Below are positions 52,944 to 59,469 of a DNA stretch of 59,469 nucleotides, piece after piece. The notes under the pieces are model-generated. The model did no database searches. It was not told where the DNA came from and was given only the letters and a program-made list of their open reading frames with translations. Source of the stretch: Mycobacterium sp. 1245111.1 (GTDB lineage Bacteria; Actinomycetota; Actinomycetes; Mycobacteriales; Mycobacteriaceae); NCBI RefSeq assembly GCF_001673405.1, contig NZ_LZLV01000018.1, forward strand, positions 1 through 59,469, in the 5' to 3' direction. A program made the translations under genes and the position numbers. The stretch's first letter is position 1. Each line of letters opens with the position of its first letter.

Positions 52944-54745
52944 GCGGCCGGCCCGGTCACACCATGACGTTGTAACCAGAGCTCAAGCAGCGCAATCTGC
53001 CACAGCTCATTTCCGCGAAGCGGGGTCAGGCGCCCGTTGGGGTCGGCCAGCAACGCGTCCACCGCTCCAGTATCGAACAATCCACGCTCCTTGGCGACCG
53101 GTGCGTAGAGAGCATCGCGGACCATGTCGAGGTACGGACCTTCGAGGTGGGTCAGCGCCGGCACCGGGAAGTAGCCCTTCGGTCGGTCGATCACCTCGGA
53201 CGGAATCACCCGTCGCGCAGCCTCTTTCAGGACGCCCTTGCCGCCGTGAGCAATCTTCAACTCCGGCGGACAGGTGGCGGCCAACTCGACCAGTTCGTGG
53301 TCCAGGAACGGGACCCTGCCTTCGAGCCCCCAGGCCATCGTCATGTTGTCGACCCGCTTGACCGGATCGTCGACCAACATCACCATCGTGTCGAGCCGCA
53401 GCGCGCGGTCGATGCCCGTTTCGGCGCCGGCCCGCGCGAAATGCTCGGTGACGAAACGCAGGCTGGGATCGCCCGGTGCCAGGTAGCCCTCGGCCAGCAG
53501 GGCGGCCAGACCCGCCTCGTCACGATCGAAAAATGCGCCCCGATATTGCGCGACCGAGCCCTCGATGCTGGCGGCGGCGGGTTCACCCATCGGCGGGTAC
53601 CAGTGATACCCAGCGAACACTTCGTCGGCGCCCTGGCCCGACTGCACCACCTTGACGTGCTTGGCGACTTCTTGGCTGAGCAGGTAGAAGGCGACACAGT
53701 CGTGGCTCACCATCGGCTCACTCATCGCACCGATCGCCCCGTCGAGTGCGGGCAGCATCCGCTCGGTGCCGATCCGGATCTGGTGGTGGTCGGTCTCGAA
53801 GCGCTTGGCCACAATGTCGGAGTACTGGAATTCGTCGCCTTTGATGTCGCCGGCGGACTCGAAGCCGATGGAGAACGTCGACAGCCCATGCTGCCCGGCC
53901 TCGGCGAGCAGTCCGACGATCAGACTCGAGTCGACCCCGCCGGAGAGCAGGCAGCCGACCGGGACATCGGCTACCAGTCGACGCTCGACCGCGGTGCGAA
54001 GCGACGACAACACGGCGTCTTCCCAGTCGCGCTCGGACCAGTCGGCGCGGTCGTCGCGCCGAGTGAAGTCGGGCAGCCAGTAGGTGGTGGCGACGCGACG
54101 CCCGTCCGGTTCGATGGCCAGCAGCGACCCGGGCGGGATCTTGCGCACGCCACGCAGGATGGTGGCCGGTGCCGGCACCACCGAGTGGAACGTCATGTAG
54201 TGGTGCAGCGCGTCGTGATCGATGCGGGTGTCCACACCGCCGCCGGCCAGCAACGCCGGTAGCGTCGACGCGAACCTGACCCGATGGCTGTCCTCGGTCA
54301 CATACAGCGGTTTGATGCCCAGCCGGTCGCGACCGAGCAGCACTCGACCGCTGTCGCGTTCGACGATCGCGAAGGCGAACATGCCCATGAAGTGGCTGAC
54401 GAAGTCGTCGCCCCAGCGGTGGTAGGCCTTAAGCAGAACCTCGGTGTCGCTGGTCGAGAAGAAGCGGTAGCCGTAACCCTGAAGCTCGGTGCGCAACTCT
54501 TTGTAGTTGTAGATGCAACCGTTCCAGGCGATCGTCAGGCCCAGGTCGGAATCAACCATGGGCTGCGCGCCGTGTTCGCTCAGATCGATGATTTTTAGAC
54601 GACGATGACCAAGCGCGACTCGACCTTGTGACCAGACGCCGGCACCGTCGGGACCCCGCGGCGTCATGACGGCAGTCATTGCTGCCACCGCCGCTACGTC
54701 CGGCGCTCGCCCGTCGAGTCGCACCTCACCGGTGGCTCCACACAC
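52940..54745 (-). CDS. N-acetylglutaminylglutamine amidotransferase (asparagine-synthetase-like)
   Basis: The 601-residue enzyme has the class II glutamine amidotransferase N-terminus with catalytic Cys2 (MCGATGE), a glutaminase half to about residue 190, and a synthetase half with the PP-loop LLSGGVDSS at 266-274. It matches the AsnO-like proteins encoded with Ngg in NAGGN loci of Pseudomonas and Sinorhizobium. It amidates the dipeptide intermediate. The operon order is amidotransferase then synthetase. The unknown 713-residue gene lies 99 bases upstream on the same strand. Confidence 0.85.
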   Translation of the reverse strand: MCGATGEVRLDGRAPDVAAVAAMTAVMTPRGPDGAGVWSQGRVALGHRRLKIIDLSEHGAQPMVDSDLGLTIAWNGCIYNYKELRTELQGYGYRFFSTSDTEVLLKAYHRWGDDFVSHFMGMFAFAIVERDSGRVLLGRDRLGIKPLYVTEDSHRVRFASTLPALLAGGGVDTRIDHDALHHYMTFHSVVPAPATILRGVRKIPPGSLLAIEPDGRRVATTYWLPDFTRRDDRADWSERDWEDAVLSSLRTAVERRLVADVPVGCLLSGGVDSSLIVGLLAEAGQHGLSTFSIGFESAGDIKGDEFQYSDIVAKRFETDHHQIRIGTERMLPALDGAIGAMSEPMVSHDCVAFYLLSQEVAKHVKVVQSGQGADEVFAGYHWYPPMGEPAAASIEGSVAQYRGAFFDRDEAGLAALLAEGYLAPGDPSLRFVTEHFARAGAETGIDRALRLDTMVMLVDDPVKRVDNMTMAWGLEGRVPFLDHELVELAATCPPELKIAHGGKGVLKEAARRVIPSEVIDRPKGYFPVPALTHLEGPYLDMVRDALYAPVAKERGLFDTGAVDALLADPNGRLTPLRGNELWQIALLELWLQRHGVTGPAA

Positions 54746-54844
54746 CTGAATAACCCTACAGAGGTCGATTTCGGTGCGCGCGGCGCTGACCCGACGAGGG
54801 GGTGCGCGCGCTTGCTGTCCGGCGTATTCGTTCCACGTAGTGAC

Positions 54845-56986
54845 TCACTTTCTGTTCATCGCGTTGTCTTGACCACAGTCCCGGGGAAGGCGCTGAAGTT
54901 TCTCGGCGTCCTCGTTTTCCACCTGGAGGTAACGACGCCCGTTGGGGTCCGTGGCCACGTTGATCGCCGGCCCGTCGCCGCTGACGCTGTCCGGTGCCAT
55001 GAACAGCTGCAGTTCACCGGAGTCGACGTACAACATGGCGTCGTCGTTGGATAGCTTCCACGGGTGGCCGTCGGTCGGCCAGCGCCCACCGACGAGCCTG
55101 ATGCCTGAGCTGTTGCCGTCCTCGTCCTGGTGGACGGCCACGCTGCCGATCCACAACTTCGACGGCAGTGGGCGGAAGTACACGGCGAGGCGTTGACGGT
55201 TGAAATCCACATCGACCGGGATGCCGATGGGCGGCAGCGACGTGCCTTCGGGCCGATCGTTCAGCGACTGTTTCACCTGGCGCGATCCCAAGCCGACGCC
55301 GAACCAGTCGATTGTCAACACGGTGGTGAGGTACTGCACGATCGCCAGGGTCAGCAGGCCGCCAGCGCCGGCGGCGCCGATTCCGGCCGCCCCGGCGACC
55401 CACGTCACCGGCAGAGCGAGCAGTCCCACGGTGGCCACGGCGCCAGCCGCCGCCGCGACCTTGCCAGGCACGGTCAGGCTGAAGTCCGGGTTGACCTCAG
55501 CCTCGGGCGGATTCTGGGTCGGTCGCACCCCCACGGTTTTCGGGAGGGCGTCTAGCCGCTCGTGGACGCGTTTGACCTCCGCCTCGTAGTCCTCGGTGCT
55601 GAGCTGCCCGGCGCGCTTTTGTTCGCCGGCCGCCCGCAACGCCTGCTGGAGACTTTCAATGGTTTCCAGGTCGGCTCGCAGCGTCTCGTGACCGTCGGGG
55701 TCGCGCGGGATGTCGTCCAAGGTCATTTCGTAGGTGACATGGAACGTGGCATTGAAGTCGTAGAGCGTGGTCTCGGCGCTGACCGTACCGTCGACGACGA
55801 GCCGACCGTCCTGGGTTCGCGGGACGATGTCGGCGTCGAGTGCCTGTAGGCAGCGGTCCTGCCCGCCGATGGTGATGGTTTTCGGGCCGTTCAACAGGCA
55901 TGGCACGTCGGCGTCGAAGTCGCTTTCATTCAGATCGAAGGTGTTCATCACGGTATCGCGTACCTGCCGCAGGATGCTCCACCCGGTGACCGCCAATCCC
56001 GTTTTCTCGTGCGGGTTTTCGGCCAGGATCGACGGAGGCAGCTCCTCACCGGACGGCAACTCCCGCACGGTTTGCAGCTGGATCACCATGGATTCGTTGG
56101 TCGACCCGTCGACGTCGAAACGCTGCACGACGGCGTCAAGTGCTTTGACGGTCGTGTCGTCACGCGATCCCGGGTCGACTTCCATGGGGGTCGGCATCAG
56201 GTCCATCACGCCGGCCTCCCCCATCTCGGCGAGCTTTGGGCGGACGGCGTCGGAGACCTGGGCGGCCAGCGAGTCGAGCACCCTAAGCCTGGCCTCGTCA
56301 TCGGAAAGCGTTGGATGTTGCAGCTTTTCGAGGTTCACCATCAGCTCGCCGGCGATGCTGTGCGTGATCCAGTAGGCCTCGGCGTAGTCGAGTTGCCACG
56401 TGATGCGCGGGTCTTGGTCGGTGAAGGCGATGCTGCCGTCCACACGCCGCTCGATGTGCGCGCCGAACAACTGTGGCGCGTATTCGTGTTGGACCGGGGT
56501 CGCAAGCAGCACGGGCGCATCTTGAGCGTTGAGATCCAGCGCGATGGTTCGCTTGCCCGGCTCGGTTTCGCGTGACTCGAGCTGATCGTGGACGGTAAGC
56601 CGACCGAACAACGGGATCTCGTTGTACGGGATTTCGCGAGACTCGTTGGCGCGTGGCCCATCCGGGATCGTGATCGTTGCGGGCGGCAACGAGACGAGCG
56701 GTATGCAGGTGACCGAGTCGATGGTGATCTTCGAGTCGAAGATAGCTAGATCGATCGCGAAATGCCTTAGCGGATCGCGGGTTTCACCATCTGCTTCCTC
56801 TTGCCACAGTCGTTGCTGCGCATCGAAGACGAACCAGACGCGGTCCAGCGTGAGGTCGAGCTTGGCCGTTGCCGAGTAGCCGGGGCCGTCGACGGCTTCG
56901 GTGTACGTGTCGCCGCTGAACATGTCGACGGTCTGATCCTGGACGCGTTCGCGATGGATCTCGATGATCGTGTCGGGGCGCAGCAT
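54845..56986 (-). CDS. Unrecognised 713-residue protein with a central hydrophobic segment
   Basis: I do not recognise this family. Residues 1-480 are mostly beta-rich and soluble with an N-terminal motif VDMFSGDTYTEAVDGPG and DLTLDRVWFVFDAQQRLW. A Gly/Ala-rich hydrophobic stretch follows near 508-562 (AAAAGAVATVGLLALPV and AIVQYLTTVLTIDWFGVGLG), then a C-terminal beta domain with LWIGSVAVHQDEDGNSS. No signal peptide or catalytic motif is obvious. The gene precedes the two NAGGN genes and may be co-transcribed with them. A membrane-inserting or lipid-binding role is possible but unsupported. Confidence 0.75.
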   Translation of the reverse strand: MLRPDTIIEIHRERVQDQTVDMFSGDTYTEAVDGPGYSATAKLDLTLDRVWFVFDAQQRLWQEEADGETRDPLRHFAIDLAIFDSKITIDSVTCIPLVSLPPATITIPDGPRANESREIPYNEIPLFGRLTVHDQLESRETEPGKRTIALDLNAQDAPVLLATPVQHEYAPQLFGAHIERRVDGSIAFTDQDPRITWQLDYAEAYWITHSIAGELMVNLEKLQHPTLSDDEARLRVLDSLAAQVSDAVRPKLAEMGEAGVMDLMPTPMEVDPGSRDDTTVKALDAVVQRFDVDGSTNESMVIQLQTVRELPSGEELPPSILAENPHEKTGLAVTGWSILRQVRDTVMNTFDLNESDFDADVPCLLNGPKTITIGGQDRCLQALDADIVPRTQDGRLVVDGTVSAETTLYDFNATFHVTYEMTLDDIPRDPDGHETLRADLETIESLQQALRAAGEQKRAGQLSTEDYEAEVKRVHERLDALPKTVGVRPTQNPPEAEVNPDFSLTVPGKVAAAAGAVATVGLLALPVTWVAGAAGIGAAGAGGLLTLAIVQYLTTVLTIDWFGVGLGSRQVKQSLNDRPEGTSLPPIGIPVDVDFNRQRLAVYFRPLPSKLWIGSVAVHQDEDGNSSGIRLVGGRWPTDGHPWKLSNDDAMLYVDSGELQLFMAPDSVSGDGPAINVATDPNGRRYLQVENEDAEKLQRLPRDCGQDNAMNRK

Positions 56987-57053
56987 GCCGATCCTGTACC
57001 CAGAACACGCGGGGTTAGAACAGGCGATGCCGTTTGCTCAGTACGGTGGTCGA

Positions 57054-57425
57054 ATGGAATCGCAGCGTCTCTTCGTGGCGACGTTTATGGCGATCACCTT
57101 TGCCTTGCTGGCGTTCCTTCTCGTCGCGATCGACTGGGCGGCTGCGAGCGGTCGGCTGCGGCGCAATCAATGGGTGGGGATTCGGACCCGGTCGACAATG
57201 CGCAGCGACCGGGCCTGGGTAGCCGGACACCGGGCCGCGCTGCGGTTGATGCCGCTGCACTTGTTGACCGGTGTCGGGCTGTTGCTGGCCGTTCTGAGCG
57301 CGCAAACCGTCGAGCGCGTTCACCTCATCGGAATCGGCGGCGCGGCAGTGTTTGTCGTGGTCGCGGTGATCACTGCCGTTGTGGCCGGCCGGGCCGCCAA
57401 GGCGGCGGAGGGTGAGCCAGGTTGA
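57054..57425 (+). CDS. SdpI family membrane protein
   Basis: The 123-residue protein has three or four helices and the family motif LRRNQWVGIRTRSTMRSDRAWVAGHRAA near residues 28-55. SdpI in Bacillus gives immunity to the SdpC toxin and signals it; most other members are unassigned. ATG 57054 is chosen since it opens MESQRLFVATF directly before the first helix; ATG 57027 is an alternative. No sdpC-like gene is nearby. It lies on the opposite strand to the unknown and toxin genes. Confidence 0.82.
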   Translation: MESQRLFVATFMAITFALLAFLLVAIDWAAASGRLRRNQWVGIRTRSTMRSDRAWVAGHRAALRLMPLHLLTGVGLLLAVLSAQTVERVHLIGIGGAAVFVVVAVITAVVAGRAAKAAEGEPG

Positions 57426-57668
57426 ACTGGGAGTAGCCAATTCACACGGACGGTACATCTCAAGAATTCCCGGGTGCGCTACCCGGTAATACTTTGCGAT
57501 CCGATCCCTCACCCACTCCAGAGGATTTGCATAAGCGTTGTATTCAGCTCTCGTGAGTGCGGCCAGCTCGGCCAAAGGTCGATCTGGGGTCTTCGAAAAT
57601 CGGGAAAGGTACTGCCATTTATCGGCCCGGCGCCCGAATGGGTCAGGCGCATCCAGTGGCCCGATCAT
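57426..57668 (-). pseudogene. Orphan coding-like segment, possible remnant next to the toxin locus
   Basis: From ATG 57668 the minus strand reads about 75 plausible residues, MIGPLDAPDPFGRR, ADKWQYLSRFSK, AELAALTRAEYNAYANPLEW and VRDRIAKYYRVAHPGILEMY (four stretches in order). After that, near base 57440, the same frame becomes an antisense shadow of sdpI. The other two frames close at once or are also non-coding. It may be a truncated gene or a displaced cassette of the adjacent toxin. AGGTGA lies about 12 bases before the ATG. I do not recognise the family. The stretch from 57669 to 57811 shows nothing else. Confidence 0.4.
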
Positions 57669-57811
57669 ACAATTTGTTTCACCTCGCGGCTAGATTGGTA
57701 AATCTGAATCTTGCAGTCGTCCGAACGATAGAAAACGACCGTACGACTTCTGTCGAGAATCGGCGCGTCATGTGGGCTCGGAAACAGCCATGTGAACCGG
57801 CATCCGAACTT

Positions 57812-58105
57812 TCACCGCATTAAAAACGTGTAGTAATTACCAATTGCTTCCAGCGCCTTCGCGTTCAGGTCGGGATAGCGATCATGAATTACGGACTCGA
57901 CGTAGTCGCCGGCTTCGTTCAGAGAAAGACGATCCCAATCAGGCTCGATCTGCATCGCTTCTCGCAATATCGACTTCACCCCCGCCAGGGCGCTGTCACT
58001 TGCCGACCCGTACTGTGCGTTGAACTCTTCGTCGTTCTTGCCCGGGTACCGTTTCAGATACAGGGCAATCGCGTCACTAAGACTGAAATCATCGCCGAGT
58101 GTCAT
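57812..58105 (-). CDS. Probable immunity protein for the adjacent toxin
   Basis: The 97-residue acidic, helical protein starts MTLGDDFSLSDAIALYLKRYPG and ends LEAIGNYYTFLMR. Its ATG is 7 bases after the toxin stop codon and is preceded by GAGG at good spacing, so toxin and small protein are translated from one message. Small size, acidity and position directly behind a polymorphic-toxin C-terminus are the usual signs of an immunity protein. No family is recognised and no inhibition can be seen in sequence. Confidence 0.6.
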   Translation of the reverse strand: MTLGDDFSLSDAIALYLKRYPGKNDEEFNAQYGSASDSALAGVKSILREAMQIEPDWDRLSLNEAGDYVESVIHDRYPDLNAKALEAIGNYYTFLMR

Positions 58106-58112
58106 CTGTACC

Positions 58113-59469
58113 TCACTTGCCTCTCTCAAAGATCGTGGTTGAATGCCCTGTATCGGGATCGATCTGGACGATCCGTGTTATATCTGGGTTTTCCATAAGA
58201 CGAGGTATTTCAACAGTTTGCCAAACATTCCCAGGGCGCAGATTTGAGCCAACGATTGCTGTTACCTCGCCGTGCGCGTTCTCCGCGTAGGCGGCCGAAG
58301 CATCTTCCCAAAATTGCACCGACACTGGATCGTGACGGTTCCAAACCGGCAGCGGATTGATTCCTTTCTCCGCGAGGGTCATCTCTAGCGTCGTACCTCC
58401 GGAGCCGTGTGCTATCAGTTCAGCTATCCCAGAGCCGTCAGGACCAACTCCGATACCGTCGGCATTTCTACCTGACCAGTAGAAGGCAGTATTTGGCTCC
58501 GTGGCGGTTATACCTCGAAGCTGCTCATACGACGGCAGGCTGCCAGGCAGGTAGTGACCGTCACTGTCCATGGCGTACGGATCGACGTGGTGCTGCTCAT
58601 CAGGCGTTGAATGCTCAGCCGGCACGTGCTCGTTACCGTCGCCCATGCCTCGCGACGTGTGGTCTGCGTAGAGAGGAGGCTCCGGCGGACCCGATCCCGC
58701 ATGCCCGCCGCCAGGTGCGTCAAGCGGGCCCGATCCTCCATGCCCGCCGGATATCAGAGGTTCAGGCGGGCCAGACGGCACGTGGCTCGCGGGCGCATGA
58801 GCCTCGGCGGGGTTAGCAACGTGTCCCGCAGCGACCGGAACCTTCGCCGAGTCAGGAGCATGTCCCGCGGCCAATGGGACGTCTTCGGAAGCCGGTGCAT
58901 GACCCCCCACTATCGGCGGGTCGGAATGCATTGGCCCTCCAGGCGGATCCGGTGGCGGATGTCCGGCTGGCGCAACGACTTCGGCGGGCTCCGACCATGG
59001 ATTGCCCGCGGATCCCGCAGGTGCCGGAGCGTCGACCGGTCCCGAAGAATGGACACCCGCGGATAAGGGGCCGTCGGGCGGGCCCTGTGTATCAATGAAA
59101 CCGGTTAGCGGATCGTCTACGGGAGCGGACGGGTGGAGGCCCTCGTGTGGCGGTGTCTCGAGCGGACTAGACGGTCCGAGAAGATCTGGCAGTAACCCCT
59201 CAGGCACACCCACCGGTGGATGCACGCCAGGTAGATCCCGAGCAATCGCACCGGCGGCGCTCGCTTCGCCTAGCTCGCCGATTCCGGCACCTTCGGGCCC
59301 GAACATCATCCCGGGAAGCGACAGGGCGCCGTCGGCGGCTTTTTCCCCGAGGTAGTAGGACGGGTTGTCGGTGAAGCTTTTGACTTCGCCGACGGCGTCG
59401 GCGATGGGGGCGACCGGGCCCAGCGTGAGGTACTCCTCGGCCTTTCCGGCTAGACCCTTGGCCATGCCA
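58113..59469 (-). CDS. C-terminal part of an ESX-type polymorphic toxin, open at the right edge
   Basis: At least 450 residues are visible; the N-terminus is outside the window. The first part, with FTDNPSYYLGEKAADGALSLPGMMFGPEG, matches the region before the linker in mycobacterial secreted toxins such as those related to CpnT. A long Pro/Gly/Ala/His-rich linker (about residues 75-300) has repeated AGHA and GGHGGSGP words. The final domain (about 355-450) contains NPLPVWNRHDPVSVQFWEDAS and GNVWQTVEIPRLMENPDITRI, a pattern seen at the ends of contact-dependent toxins; the last residues are FERGK. It is probably an exported enzyme toxin neutralised by the next gene. The activity is unknown. 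Confidence 0.75.
   Translation of the reverse strand, partial: GMAKGLAGKAEEYLTLGPVAPIADAVGEVKSFTDNPSYYLGEKAADGALSLPGMMFGPEGAGIGELGEASAAGAIARDLPGVHPPVGVPEGLLPDLLGPSSPLETPPHEGLHPSAPVDDPLTGFIDTQGPPDGPLSAGVHSSGPVDAPAPAGSAGNPWSEPAEVVAPAGHPPPDPPGGPMHSDPPIVGGHAPASEDVPLAAGHAPDSAKVPVAAGHVANPAEAHAPASHVPSGPPEPLISGGHGGSGPLDAPGGGHAGSGPPEPPLYADHTSRGMGDGNEHVPAEHSTPDEQHHVDPYAMDSDGHYLPGSLPSYEQLRGITATEPNTAFYWSGRNADGIGVGPDGSGIAELIAHGSGGTTLEMTLAEKGINPLPVWNRHDPVSVQFWEDASAAYAENAHGEVTAIVGSNLRPGNVWQTVEIPRLMENPDITRIVQIDPDTGHSTTIFERGK

Overview
The window is high-GC actinobacterial chromosome and most likely comes from a non-tuberculous mycobacterium. The main reasons are a recognisable UsfY-like protein and a block of genes (pgm, two crcB genes, a DUF190 protein, a DUF488 protein and an LLM oxidoreductase) that I recall as the Rv3068c-Rv3073c neighbourhood of M. 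tuberculosis. Many GTG starts, ATGA/GTGA overlaps and apparently leaderless TetR genes fit the same group. At the right edge lies a toxin of the kind exported by mycobacterial ESX systems. I see no prophage, insertion sequence or CRISPR array.

Region by region. 1-5.4 kb: a truncated gene, a metabolite/H+ symporter, small membrane proteins including UsfY, a DUF1611 protein overlapping a PLP-dependent ornithine/alanine racemase-like enzyme, and a ribosome-hibernation-factor-like protein. 5.4-9.5 kb: a 541-base leader that looks structured, a heme-binding-like protein with two LysM repeats, and a UGT-type glycosyltransferase divergent from its TetR regulator. 9.6-16.2 kb: a serine hydrolase lipoprotein, tRNA-Ala(GGC), an MFS exporter, phosphoglucomutase, and a fluoride-channel operon crcB-crcB-DUF190. 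16.2-21.3 kb: a compact minus-strand run of sulfotransferase, metallo-beta-lactamase-fold hydrolase, SDR, VOC, LLM and DUF488 genes. 21.4-26.1 kb: hemerythrin, an unusual clostridial-looking glutamyl-tRNA synthetase, selO, DUF5994 and a small protein.

26-42.3 kb is a catabolic and regulatory region: SDR/TetR, amidohydrolase/Rieske/TetR, LysR/SDR, an M42 peptidase, class I aldolase, AraC, a methyltransferase, a tiny Gly/Lys repeat gene with its own terminator, a second amidohydrolase with TetR, and a degenerate ABC ATPase paired with a YhgE/Pip membrane protein. Several divergent pairs carry clear palindromic operators. 42.4-49.2 kb: an MBL-fold hydrolase, glycogen phosphorylase, and an aromatic-degradation cluster (intradiol dioxygenase, quinone reductase, two carboxymuconolactone-decarboxylase-like proteins). 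49.3-57.4 kb: a PrsW-type intramembrane protease, the two-gene N-acetylglutaminylglutamine amide osmolyte pathway, an unrecognised 713-residue protein, and SdpI. 57.4-59.5 kb: the end of a polymorphic toxin gene, its probable immunity gene, and an orphan reading frame.

The most unusual items are the 45-residue peptide with four LGGGAGGGK-type repeats at 37019-37156, the alien-looking glutamyl-tRNA synthetase at 21981-23621, the toxin/immunity edge, and two possible structured RNA leaders (5732-5873 and 42318-42396). Family assignments were made by reading motifs and from memory; no database search was possible.
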